Shown one piece after another: positions 27,998 through 37,256 of a stretch of 64,000 nt of DNA; the first letter of the stretch is position 1, and each line of letters begins with the position of its first letter. The notes under the pieces were generated by a model. The model was not told the DNA's origin. It worked only from the letters and a program-made list of their open reading frames with translations, and searched no databases. The stretch is taken from assembly GCA_963811265.1 (NCBI GenBank), contig CAWEQS010000017.1, positions 62,001 to 126,000 on the forward strand. The letters are read 5' to 3'. Source of the DNA: JAOUJD01 sp963811265 (GTDB lineage Bacteria; Pseudomonadota; Gammaproteobacteria; Burkholderiales; Burkholderiaceae_F). Position numbers and translations under genes: made by a program.

Positions 27998-29099
27998 ATG
28001 ACCGGACTGCGGATCACGAAGGCGGATCTCGACTGGGCCGTCGCGCGGGGACTGCTGCGCGAGGACCAGGCGGCGCCGCTCTGGTCGGCCTGGAGCGGGC
28101 GGCGCGCGGCGGCGCCCGATGTGGCGCCGCGTTTCTCGATCACGCACGTCCTGTACTACCTGGGCGGAATGATCGCGATCGGCGCGATGACGCTCTTCAT
28201 GAACCTGGGCTGGGAGCGCTTCGGTCCCTGGGCCCTGTTCGGCATCGCGGTCGGCTACGCGATCGGCTGCGTCCTCGCGTCGCGCTCGCTCGCGCAGCGC
28301 GGGCTGCCGCTGCCCGCCGGCATTCTCGCCACGCTCGCGATCGCGCTCGTGCCGCTCGCGACGTGGGCGTTTCAATCGGGCATGGGATGGTGGCCGCCGG
28401 GCGGCGCGGCGGAGCACTACCGCGCGTACCACACCCACATCGACTGGCGCTGGATCACGCTCGAGTTCGCGACGCTCGTCGCCGCGGTGATCGGCGTCTG
28501 GCGCCTGCGCTATCCGTTCATGGTCATGCCGCTCGCCGTGACGCTCTGGTACATGAGCATGGACCTGGCCCGCATGATCGTGTTCGCGGACCGGCCGGGC
28601 TGGAACGAGTGGCAGTACTACCGCGACTTCTCGATGGTCTTCGGGCTCGGCATGCTGGCCGTCGCGATCTGGGTCGACTTCCGCGCGCGCGAGTCGTTCG
28701 CGCAGGGCCGCGACTTCGCGTTCTGGCTGTACCTGTTCGGCACGCTGGCGTTCTGGAGCGGCCTGACGATGCAGCAGTCGAGCTCCGAGCTCGGCAAGTT
28801 CGTCTACCTGCTGATCAACGTCGCGCTGCTCGCGGCGGGAGCGGTGCTCGGCCGCCGCGTGTTCGCCGTGTTCGGCGGCCTCGGCATCGCCGCCTACCTC
28901 GGTCACCTCGCCCGCAAGGTCTTCGCGGACAGCCTGCTGTTCCCGTTCGCGCTGACGCTGATCGGCCTGGCGATCGTGGCGCGCGGGCATCTGGTGGCAG
29001 AAGAACGAGGTGCGACTGAGCGCGGCGCTGAGGGCGCGCCTGCCCGCGGGATGGCGGGAGTTGCTGCAGACGCGGCATGAATCGATGGGCAACGACTGA
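27998..29099 (+). CDS. multi-pass membrane protein, DUF2157-like (frameshift near end)
   Basis: The protein has a soluble N-terminus (ITKADLDWAVARGLLREDQAAPLW) like DUF2157 members and then about nine to ten membrane helices starting near residue 47. A frameshift near 28988 changes the last part; in the correct frame it ends IWWQKNEVRL...LLQTRHESMGND, as expected for the family, and stops at 29099. Repaired length about 366 aa. No function is known for this family. Confidence 0.7.
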
Positions 29100-29501
29100 C
29101 CTGCCATGCGGGCCTGGATGCGGCCGGAACGCGTCGGCAACACGGACAGGCCGGAACAGGGAGCGATCGCCCCGCGTTGACGCGGGGCGTGGTCCTTCGA
29201 TCGAAGCTGGTGCAGCCGCGGGATCATAGGTGCACCATGGTGCACCCGGCCTTCCTGCCGACATGCGGCGGCCGAGTCCCGCATACCGGTCTCGCTTCGA
29301 TGCAGCATTGACAGCCGCATCAGCGCCACACTACAAGCGCCGTTCACCTTGACAGCGCGACTTGCCCGATCGCCGCCGAGAGTGGCAGATCGGGAGGAAT
29401 CGATAAGTCAGGCTGCAACGGCGACCTCGCCGACACGAAGCGCTTCGCGCCTTCGAGTCAGCGCAAGAACAAACCCATTTCGAACCCACGGAGGCAAGAG
29501 C
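29100..29501 (+). other. intergenic region before ggt with a hairpin and a perfect palindrome
   Basis: No gene is recognised. A 9-bp hairpin CGCCCCGCG/CGCGGGGCG with a TTGA loop (29168-29189) could end the upstream transcript although no T-run follows. A perfect 18-bp palindrome lies at 29229-29246. A GGAGG site precedes the ggt start. Confidence 0.5.
29229..29246. promoter_or_regulatory. perfect 18-bp palindrome
   Basis: GGTGCACCATGGTGCACC reads the same on both strands, and lies 255 nt upstream of the ggt start. A further GGTGCA occurs about 20 nt before it. The symmetry suggests a dimeric regulator's operator; nothing else supports this. Confidence 0.35.
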
Positions 29502-31456
29502 ATGTCCCAACCCCCATTTGCGCCGCGGCGTCCGTCGCGCGTTCTGTTTGCAGTGCTGCTCGCGTTCGGCGCGACCAGCCTCGCGCAAGAGGAGCGAAGG
29601 CGACGTGACACCTGGCGTGTCGTCGTCGGTCGTGCTGCCGCCCCAGGCCAAAGGCAAGCCGCCGGCGTGGAGCGGCCGCGCGTAACGGCAAGGCGTGGTC
29701 GCCGTCGCCAATCCGTACGGCGCCGAAGCCGGCGCGGCGATCCTCGAGCAGGGCGGCAACGCGATCGACGCGGCGGTGGCGATCGCCTATGCGCTGAACG
29801 TCGTCGAGCCGCAATCGGCCGGCATCGGCGGCGGCGGCTTCATGATGATTCACATCGACGAAGACGGGCGAGACGATCACGATCGACTCGCGCGAAAAGG
29901 CCCGGCGGGAGCGACGCGCGACCATGTTCGTCGGCGTACCGACCACGCGATCGCAGCAGGGAGTGGCCGTTGGCGTCCCGGGCATGGTGCGAGGCACGGC
30001 GAAGGCGATCGAGAAGTACGGCCGCCTGACGCTGGCGCAGGTGCTGCAGCCGGCGATCAAGCTGGCCGACGAAGGGCTTCGCCGCACGCCGCGCTTCGTT
30101 ACCAGCCCAATCTGCGGGCAGACGACCTACGCAGCCGGGCAAAGAACTCGCCCCTGTCGGCGGAGTACTTCTGCCCAGGCGGGCAGGAAGATCTCCGGCG
30201 GGAACGATCGTACACGAACAAGCCGCTGGCCGAGACCTTTCGCCTGATCGCGACGCACGGTCCTGACTGCTTCTACAAGTCATGACCTGGCGAAGGGCTG
30301 CGACATCGCGCTCGGCATCGTCGAAGGCCAGAAGTGGACCCGACCGCAGGCGCCCGAACGGCAAGGGCGGCAGCATGACGCTGGCGGACCTCGAGGCCTA
30401 CCAGGCCGGCGATCCGCGAGCCGATCGAGAGGCACCTACCGCGGCTACACGCATCAAGTCGATGGCGCCGCCGTCCTCGGGCGCACTGACGGTGATCCAG
30501 ATCCTGAAGATGCTCGAGCGCTTCCCGCTCGGCGACGCGAGCCAGGGCTTACGGCTACGGCGCGTCGAAGACGCTCAACGTGATGGCCGATGCGATGCGC
30601 CTGCCTTCGCCGACCGCGCCGACTGGATGGGCGACGCCGACTTCGTGCCGGTGCCGGCGAAGGGGCTGATCAACACCGACTACCTCGGCGATGCGCGGTG
30701 ACGCCATCGTGCCGGGGGTGCGACTGCATGCCCAACCCGTTACGCCGGCGACCCGCGCGCGTACGAGATCGCGGGCACTGACGCCGAGCGCGCGCCGTGC
30801 GCGGTGGCCGCACCCGGATCAGCATGGAGAAACGGGACCACGCACTTCTCGGTGGTGGACAAGTGGGGCAACGTCGTCTCGTACACGAACACGATCGAAT
30901 CTGGCTACGGCATCGGCGTGTTCGCCGGCTACAAAAGAAGCCGATGGCATCGTTCCGCAACCACGGCTTCCTGCTGAACAACGAGCTGACGGACTTCAAC
31001 ACGACGCCGACCACCAACCTCATCACCGGCGAAAAGGGCTACAACGACGTGCAGCCGAACAAGCGCCCGCGCAGCAGCATGGCGCCGACGATGCTCTTCA
31101 CGCCCGATGGCAAGCCGTTCCTCGCCTACGGATCGCCGGGCGGCGCGACGATCATCAACTCGGTGGTCAACATCACGATCAACCTGATCGACCACAAGAT
31201 GAGCGCTGCAGCAGGCGATCGATGCGCCGCGCATCTCGGTGGCCGGCGCCGGCATCACTTTCGCTGACCGTCGAGATCCGACGCTGCCGCAGCAGCGCCT
31301 GTCGATGGCGCTGCGCGAAGCTGGGCTACACCGTCGGCGCCGGCGGACGTCGGCTCCGTCCAGGCCGTGCTGATCGACCAGCAGACGGGCAAGCAATACG
31401 GGGGCGCCGACAAGCGCCGCGAAGGGACAGTGATCGGCCTGCCGCAATCGTTCTGA
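29502..31456 (+). pseudogene. ggt: gamma-glutamyltransferase, broken by many frameshifts
   Basis: Periplasmic enzyme that removes gamma-glutamyl groups from glutathione and related compounds. The start MSQPPFAPRRPSRVLF begins a signal peptide and follows GGAGG. Conserved blocks appear in changing frames: ANPYGAEAGAAILEQGGNA, NVVEPQSAGIGGGGFMM, SSGALTVIQILKMLE, the autoprocessing/catalytic TTHFSVVDKWGNVVSYTNT (30836-30895), NNELTDF, KRPRSSMAPTM and PFLAYGSPGGATII. At least ten frame changes occur (for example near 29600, 29688, 29868, 29920 and 30075, then repeatedly to 31330), denser than in any other gene here. Either a genuine pseudogene or a poorly sequenced stretch. Confidence 0.8.
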
Positions 31457-31477
31457 CCGACACAACGGCGTGACTCG

Positions 31478-31505
31478 AAGCCCGGCTCCGGCCGGGCTTC
31501 TTTTT
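31478..31505 (+). terminator. rho-independent terminator after ggt
   Basis: Perfect 9-bp stem AAGCCCGGC/GCCGGGCTT with a TCCG loop followed by CTTTTTC, 22 nt after the ggt stop. It lies between convergent genes. Confidence 0.8.
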
Positions 31506-31532
31506 CGCCGTCGCCCGCAAGGGTGCGTTGGT

Positions 31533-31829
31533 CTACTTGGTCGTGGCCGCGACCGGTGCGCCTTTCTCGGCTGCATCACCCGCCAGGGTGATCATGCGGC
31601 TCTGCTCGGGGGTGAGCGTCGGAATGCTCTCTTCGCCGACGGTGATCAGGCCCAGGCGTTGCGCTTCCTGCAGTTCGGCCAGGACCCTGGCGCGTGAGGT
31701 CGTGTATCCCGGCTCCTCCACTGCAACCGGCGTGTCGAACGATGTCACCAGGGTTTCGCATCCCATCAGCAGGACCGCGCAGGGTGCCGCGATCGCAGCC
31801 AGTGCCACTTGCCTCGATTGTCTTGTCAT
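31533..31829 (-). CDS. small DUF4148-like lipoprotein
   Basis: This 98-aa exported protein has a signal peptide ending with an LLMGC lipobox near residue 24. The mature part has SRARVLAELQEAQRLGLI, resembling the DUF4148 pattern common in Burkholderiales, followed by TPEQSRMITLAG. It is convergent with ggt, and the terminator at 31478 separates them. DUF4148 proteins have no known role. Confidence 0.6.
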   Translation of the reverse strand: MTRQSRQVALAAIAAPCAVLLMGCETLVTSFDTPVAVEEPGYTTSRARVLAELQEAQRLGLITVGEESIPTLTPEQSRMITLAGDAAEKGAPVAATTK

Positions 31830-32385
31830 CTCGCATGCTCCTCAGAATGCTTCCGGATGGAAGCAGTGCGAACAACGGCCACGATTGGGGCCGGCGTCCC
31901 CGGTCTTGCGCCGGTTGACTGATCGCGTCCCGGGCTTCGCCGGCGATGGCGGCCGTTGTCCGCGGTCATGCGCCGGTTCGCTGATCGCGTTCCGGGCTTC
32001 TGCCGTGGTCGCTCCTTCTCGTCTCTCCATCACCGCGCGGCGAAGGCGTTGAGCACCCCCATCGATCAGCACCTTTTCGCACGCGCTGAGATTTCTTCCT
32101 GCCGCACCATCGGCACTCTGACGATGTCTCCCCGGAGTACGTGGAACTGCAAGTGACGTGAGCGGGAAGCCGGCACGAGTCGCTCCGACTCGCCGCCCGG
32201 CCGGCTCGGTCCGGCGGGAAGCGGCCCTCTCCTAATGGAAGAGACGCAACCGAGCGGGCAGATCGGACATCGCCGTGGAAATTCATGGGATGGCACCCGC
32301 GACCGGTAGTGCGCCGACGTCGGTCGACTTCGCTCAGAATGAGCCCCACAGTCGCGATGAGGACTTCGAAAGATCGGATGCACCG
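31830..32385 (+). other. intergenic region upstream of the ECF sigma gene, with direct repeats
   Basis: No gene is recognised in this 556-base stretch. It contains two imperfect direct repeats (31901-31942 and 31963-32005). The remainder up to the sigma factor start shows only short GC-rich dyads. Confidence 0.4.
31901..32005. repeat. pair of imperfect 42-43-bp direct repeats
   Basis: Copies at 31901-31942 and 31963-32005 share blocks GCGCCGGTT, CTGATCGCGT and CCGGGCTTC in the same order, 62 nt apart, with a few substitutions and a one-base insertion. They could be remnants of a duplicated element or binding sites before the sigma/kinase operon. Confidence 0.6.
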
Positions 32386-32947
32386 ATGAGCGACGTCACC
32401 ATCCTGTTGAGGCGTGCCGCAAAGGACGATCGAACGGCGATCGACGAACTCTTCGCGCTGCTCTACGACGATCTCAACCGGATGGCGCGCGCCCGGCTGG
32501 CGGACAACCGGCCGATCACGTTGCTCGACGCCACTTCACTCGCGCACGAGGCGTATCTGCGCCTGCGCAGCGCGAAGCGCATCGACATCGAGAGTCGCGT
32601 GAACTTTCTCGCGTACGTGTCACAGGTGTTGCGCGCGATCATCGTCGACTTCGCGCGGCGCCGCCGTTCGGCGCGGCGCGGCGGCGACCAGGCCCGCATC
32701 AGCCTGGACACGGACCTGGCCGACTCGATCGGCGAACGCCGACGCCGACGGCGAGGTCGAGCAGATCGACGACGCGCTCGAGGTCCTCGACAAGTCGGAC
32801 CCGCGCCTGCGTCGGGTCGTCGAGATGCGCTACTTCGGCGGAATGACCGATGGAGAGATCGCCGAGGCGCTCGGAGTGACCCCGCGCACCGTCAGCCGGG
32901 ACCTGGCGCGCGCCAAACTGCTGCTCTCGGTCGAACTGAAGTCCTGA
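32386..32947 (+). CDS. ECF sigma factor of the Ser/Thr-kinase-associated type (one frameshift)
   Basis: RNA polymerase sigma-70 factor, extracytoplasmic-function type. Region 2 spans RAAKDDRTAIDELFALLYDD to VLRAIIVDFARRRR, including LLDATSLAHEAYLRL typical of the TIGR02999-like/ECF43 group. A frameshift near 32738 precedes region 4 (VVEMRYFGGMTDGEIAEALGVT, then PRTVSRDLARAKLLL). Repaired length about 187 aa. A membrane Ser/Thr kinase gene follows within 55 nt; in ECF43 systems (Vibrio EcfP/PknT) the sigma factor is activated by phosphorylation instead of by an anti-sigma factor. No anti-sigma gene is seen. Confidence 0.85.
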
Positions 32948-33001
32948 GCGTGTCGCGAGCGCGACCCGAATTGCGTCTTGATGGTCGGAGACGATGCGTC
33001 C

Positions 33002-35956
33002 ATGAAAAGCGCCCGGCCTGCGCTCTCGGTCGACGACTGGATCCGGCTCAATCGGTTGCTGGAGCAGGGCCTCGACCTCGACGAGAGTGAGCGCGCGTCC
33101 TGGCTCGAACGGCTGACCGCGGAATCCACAAACGTCCGGGCCGTGCTGTTCGAGTTGATCGGACAGGCGTCGGCCAGCGCAAGCGCGCAAGACTCCGACC
33201 GCCCGATCGCCATCGCGCGCGTGGCTTCGGACGCGCTGGCCGCCCTTCATCCGGACCACCCTGGGCACCAGGTCGGCCCATGGCGCCTCGAACGGCTGCT
33301 CGCCGAGGGCGGCATGGGGTCGGTGTGGCTCGCGGAGCGCGCCGACGACGTCATGCGCCGCACCGCCGCGCTCAAGCTGCCGCGGTCCGAGTGGGTTGAC
33401 CACGGATTGAGCGAGCGCATCACGCGCGAGGGCGCGATTCTCGCGCGCCTGCAGCACCCCAACATCGCCGTGCTGTACGACGCCGGGGTGACGGCCGAGG
33501 GCCGGCCCTTCCTCGCGCTCGAGTACGTCGAAGGCGAACCGATCGACGCCTACTGCAGCAAGCGGCGCCCCGACCTGCGGTCACTGCTGCAGCTCTTCCT
33601 CCCGATCGTGCGCGCCGTGGCCTATGCGCACTCGCGGCTCATCATTCATCGCGACATCAAGCCGGGCAACATCCTCGTCACGCCGGACGGGCAACCGAAG
33701 TTGCTCGACTTCGGCGTTTCGAAGCTGATCGAAGGCGAGCAAGCCGCCGCGGAACAGACCGCGCTGACGCAGGTCGCCGGCCGCCCGCTGACGCTTCCGT
33801 ATGCCGCGCCCGAGCAGTTGCGCGGATCGTCCGTCACTGTGTCCTTCGACATCTACGCGCTCGGCGTCGTGCTCTTCGAGCTCGCGACCGGAACGCGCCT
33901 GTACCGGTCGACCACCCCGCACGCGCTGGAGCAGGAGATCCTCGCGGGCGACCTGCGCCGACCGAGCGACGCGGCGAGCGACCGGCGCCGCGGGCACGAG
34001 TTGCACGGCGACCTCGACGCCATCATTCTCAACGCACTGAAGAACCAACCCGAGGAGCGCTACGCGAGCGCAGCCGCCCTGGCCGACGACATCGAGCGCT
34101 ACCTCGCTGGACAGCCGGTGGAGGCGCGCCCGTACAGCGTCGCGTATCGCCTGCGGAAGTTCGCTGCGCGGCACCGGATCCCGGTCGTGGCCGCCGCGTC
34201 GATCGTGCTCGCGCTGGGTGCGGGCGCCGGCCTCGCCCTCTGGCAGGCGACCATCGCCCGCGAGCAGGCGGCCGAAGCGACAGCGCTCAACACGTTCGTC
34301 TTTTCACTGATCAAGCACGCGGATCCCTACGCGTCGCAGCAGTCGCGGCAAGCCGACCTCGTCATGCTTGCCGCGATCGAGGAACGCATCGACCGGAGTC
34401 TTTTCGGCTCGCCGGCACAGCGGCTGCGCCTGCGCGTGACGCTCGGCGAGGCCTACCGCAACCGGGGCCAGATGATCGCGGCCGAGCGGGCGTACCGGCG
34501 GGCCATCGAAGATGCCGGCGCGGACGTGCCGGCCGACGATCTGCATCTGCTGCAGGCCCACGTGCGTGTGGCGGACCCCATGCTGATCGCGTCGATGCAG
34601 GACGCGCATCGCCTGGTCCGCGCGATCGAGATCCTGCGGACGAAGGGTTCCGCCGGCGCGGAACTGCTGATCGACGCCCTGATCAACCGGCACGTGCTGA
34701 GCGAAGAGTTCGGGGTCCCGGCGTTCACGACGGTGGCAAATCGCTTCGACGCGCTGGGCGAGGCGCTCGACGTCGCCACCCGTCAGTTCGGCGAAGGCAC
34801 CAATCCGTACCTCCGGGCGCTCCTGCCGTATGCACTGCTGGTCGACGAAGCCGGCGATCGCAAGCGGGCGAGGGAGATGATCGAGGAGGGAGTGGTCGAG
34901 GCCAGGCAACGCCTGGAGAACTACTCCGCCTCGGAGGAGTACCGGAACCTCGAAGCGGCGCATTACGCCTACCTGTGCGGGACGGAGCGCGCACAGGAGG
35001 GCGCGGCTGGGTTGTGGCAGGCGTTCGAGTTCGTGCGTTCGCACCACGACGAAGCGAGCCTCCAGATGGAGCGGACTTACGCCGCCCTCGCTCTGTGCTA
35101 CGACCGCATGGGAGACTCCTCCAGCATGGGGTTCCTTCGAGCGGCATACGACGTGGCGGCGACACGCGAGCCGCCGCCGTCGTTGCAGTTGATGCGCCGG
35201 GGCGCCCGTGCGATGGACTCGGCCGTCCACCTCAAGGACGTCGAGACCGCAATGGAGTATCGAGGCAAGGCCATCGAGAACGCAGCGGCCGTCGCCGATC
35301 CGGTCTTGCGCGCGAAGCTCTCCCGCCCGATCGAGTTGAGCGACGTGTGCCTGCTCCATTACTCGGGCAAGCAGGACGAGGCGGAGCGTGCCGCAAGGGA
35401 AGCGCTCCGCCCGTGGCAGGAACAGCCGGGCGCTCGCCTCACGTACCCGGAAGTCATGGTGCTGCTCTGCCTCAGCTATGCGCAGCGGGAACTCGGCCGG
35501 TACGACGATGCGGCGCGAACCGCGCAGGATCTCCTCGAGCGCTGCCGCGACTACGGGGAGTCCGGGGTCCCGCGATGCCGCAACCGGGGCGCGCTGGCGC
35601 TCGCGCGCGCCAGGCTCGACAGCGGAAACGCAGGCGAAGCGCTCGCGATCCTCGAAGAGCGGTTGAAACTGCCGCTCCGCAGGGACCTGAATCCCGAGGC
35701 GGCGCTCGCGCGCGGCCGCGCGCTGCTCGAAGTCGGTCGCATCGCGGAGTCGACGGTGCTGCTGAAGAGGTTGCAGGACCATTGGCGAGCATCGCTGACG
35801 CCCGATAGCGCGTTTGCGGCCGAGGCGGACTTCTGGCTCGGGCGGGCCTACGTCGCGTCCGGCGATCCGCGCGGGCACGCGCTGGTCACGCAGGCGAAGC
35901 GCAAGCTGGCCGCCTCTCCGCTGGCTTCGCACCGCAAGCTCGCCGCCGGCGGATGA
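33002..35956 (+). CDS. transmembrane Ser/Thr protein kinase with long helical-repeat sensor domain
   Basis: This 984-aa protein is intact. Residues about 93-350 form a Hanks-type kinase: glycine loop LLAEGGMGSVWLAER, Lys in AALKL (residue 125), catalytic HRDIKPGN (Asp198), DFG in LLDFGVSKL (Asp216) and YAAPEQL. One membrane helix follows (IPVVAAASIVLALGAGAGLAL, about 373-394), then roughly 580 periplasmic residues of TPR-like helical repeats. ATG 33002 is chosen because GGAG precedes it; ATG 32981 is possible. Pairing with the ECF sigma gene suggests it phosphorylates that sigma factor upon sensing an envelope signal. Confidence 0.88.
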   Translation: MKSARPALSVDDWIRLNRLLEQGLDLDESERASWLERLTAESTNVRAVLFELIGQASASASAQDSDRPIAIARVASDALAALHPDHPGHQVGPWRLERLLAEGGMGSVWLAERADDVMRRTAALKLPRSEWVDHGLSERITREGAILARLQHPNIAVLYDAGVTAEGRPFLALEYVEGEPIDAYCSKRRPDLRSLLQLFLPIVRAVAYAHSRLIIHRDIKPGNILVTPDGQPKLLDFGVSKLIEGEQAAAEQTALTQVAGRPLTLPYAAPEQLRGSSVTVSFDIYALGVVLFELATGTRLYRSTTPHALEQEILAGDLRRPSDAASDRRRGHELHGDLDAIILNALKNQPEERYASAAALADDIERYLAGQPVEARPYSVAYRLRKFAARHRIPVVAAASIVLALGAGAGLALWQATIAREQAAEATALNTFVFSLIKHADPYASQQSRQADLVMLAAIEERIDRSLFGSPAQRLRLRVTLGEAYRNRGQMIAAERAYRRAIEDAGADVPADDLHLLQAHVRVADPMLIASMQDAHRLVRAIEILRTKGSAGAELLIDALINRHVLSEEFGVPAFTTVANRFDALGEALDVATRQFGEGTNPYLRALLPYALLVDEAGDRKRAREMIEEGVVEARQRLENYSASEEYRNLEAAHYAYLCGTERAQEGAAGLWQAFEFVRSHHDEASLQMERTYAALALCYDRMGDSSSMGFLRAAYDVAATREPPPSLQLMRRGARAMDSAVHLKDVETAMEYRGKAIENAAAVADPVLRAKLSRPIELSDVCLLHYSGKQDEAERAAREALRPWQEQPGARLTYPEVMVLLCLSYAQRELGRYDDAARTAQDLLERCRDYGESGVPRCRNRGALALARARLDSGNAGEALAILEERLKLPLRRDLNPEAALARGRALLEVGRIAESTVLLKRLQDHWRASLTPDSAFAAEADFWLGRAYVASGDPRGHALVTQAKRKLAASPLASHRKLAAGG

Positions 35957-35996
35957 CACCGGGAGTAGCGAGGCAGCCGCCTGATTCCGCTCCGGC

Positions 35997-36512
35997 TCAG
36001 TCGCGCACCAGGTCGACCAGGTGCAGCGTCACGGCCAGCACGTGCAGTCCCATCAGGACCGCGAACGCGCGCGCCGCGACGATGTGATGGCCGCGCCACA
36101 GCACCGCGGCGTCCGAGCCGCGCTCGAGGAACCACAGCGCGCCGCTCGCCGCCGCCGCGATCAGCGCGAGCAGCAGCAAGCCCTCGATCGTGGCGAACAG
36201 GCCTCCGCCCTCGCTGCCCGGACGCTCGCCCCTGAACACGCCGGCCAGGTCGGCGCCGATCGTCCCGAACTGCCCCGCCACCCACGGGAAGTAGAGCCGC
36301 CAGCGCCCACCGACGGTGCACGCGGCGAGGTAGACGATCCCGAGCGGCAGCATCGCGAGCCCGAGCGCGACGTGGCCGAGGTTGAGCCAGCCGGGTTCTT
36401 CCGGCAGCGCGTGGTACAGCCCGATCCACGGGCTGCTCGCGAGCAGCCACGTGCACGCGAGCGCAATCAGCAGGTGCAGCGGGTTGTTGAGGCGGTCAAG
36501 CAGCGAGCGCAT
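35997..36512 (-). CDS. cytochrome b561-like four-helix membrane protein
   Basis: This 171-aa protein has four predicted membrane helices with histidines in positions suitable for haem b: NPLHLLIAL in helix 1, NLGHVALGLAM in helix 2, WRGHHIVAARAF before and GLHVLAVTLH in helix 4. This resembles small cytochrome b/b561 families. Its start lies inside the end of hemG (17-nt overlap), so the two are translationally coupled and may work together. Confidence 0.7.
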   Translation of the reverse strand: MRSLLDRLNNPLHLLIALACTWLLASSPWIGLYHALPEEPGWLNLGHVALGLAMLPLGIVYLAACTVGGRWRLYFPWVAGQFGTIGADLAGVFRGERPGSEGGGLFATIEGLLLLALIAAAASGALWFLERGSDAAVLWRGHHIVAARAFAVLMGLHVLAVTLHLVDLVRD

Positions 36513-37068
36513 CGGCCCGTTGCAGCGCGACGTCGGCGCCGGCAGTCAGTTGCGCGACCTTGCCGGCGAACCGCTCGACCTCGTCCCAGTCGGTGAATTC
36601 CACCTTGGTGTTGAAGTCGGTCGGTCCCTTGTTGATCCACATGACGAGCCGCATCATGTGCTTGTCGACCGGGCCGTAGCGCGAGTAGTCGAGCTCGCCC
36701 GCGAACACGCCCTGCAGCTTCGGTTTCCACGGCGACTGCGCGACCAGCCGCTTCAGGTACGGATTGGTCTGCGGCGTGTTCTTCGCCGGCTTGCGCGCCA
36801 CCAGGTTCACCGAGAAGAGCGCGCTCGGCTTGCTCTCGAGCAGCGCCTTGTTGGCGCGGATGAACTCGAGCACCGACGGGTGGTGCTTGCCGTGCTTGAT
36901 GCTGACGCCGAGCACGATCGCGTCATACGCCTTCGGGTCGACCGCGTGGCCCACGAGCGGCGCGACGTCGGCCTGCGCTCCGCGCTTCGCCAGGCTCGCC
37001 TGGATGCGTTCGCAGATCTTCTTCGACAGTCCGTAGGCGGAGGAATACAGCAGCAGGGTGCTGGCCAT
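36496..37068 (-). CDS. hemG: menaquinone-dependent protoporphyrinogen IX dehydrogenase HemG
   Basis: This 190-aa flavodoxin-like enzyme oxidises protoporphyrinogen IX to protoporphyrin IX late in haem synthesis. FMN-binding loop LLLYSSAYGLSKKI at the N-terminus, YDAIVLGVSIKHGKHH, FSVNLVARKP and the C-terminal VEFTDWDEVERFAGKVA are characteristic of HemG rather than ordinary flavodoxins. HemG passes electrons to respiratory quinone. The ATG at 37068 is used. The downstream overlapping b-type-cytochrome-like gene could provide the membrane electron path. Confidence 0.88.
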   Translation of the reverse strand: MASTLLLYSSAYGLSKKICERIQASLAKRGAQADVAPLVGHAVDPKAYDAIVLGVSIKHGKHHPSVLEFIRANKALLESKPSALFSVNLVARKPAKNTPQTNPYLKRLVAQSPWKPKLQGVFAGELDYSRYGPVDKHMMRLVMWINKGPTDFNTKVEFTDWDEVERFAGKVAQLTAGADVALQRADALAA

Positions 37069-37256
37069 GGGGAGGCGTGTCCGGGAGGAGACGGGGCACA
37101 GGCTAGCAACGCGGGCGGCGGGTTTGCTGACCAAGGTCAGCCGGCCACCCGCCGCGGCCCGGCGGCGACACGGGTGTTTGCTCTGGAACAGGGCCCGCGG
37201 CTCCGGGAGCGCGGCACCGGCCCCGGCAGGCCGGAAGCGGCTGATACGCTCGCCGG

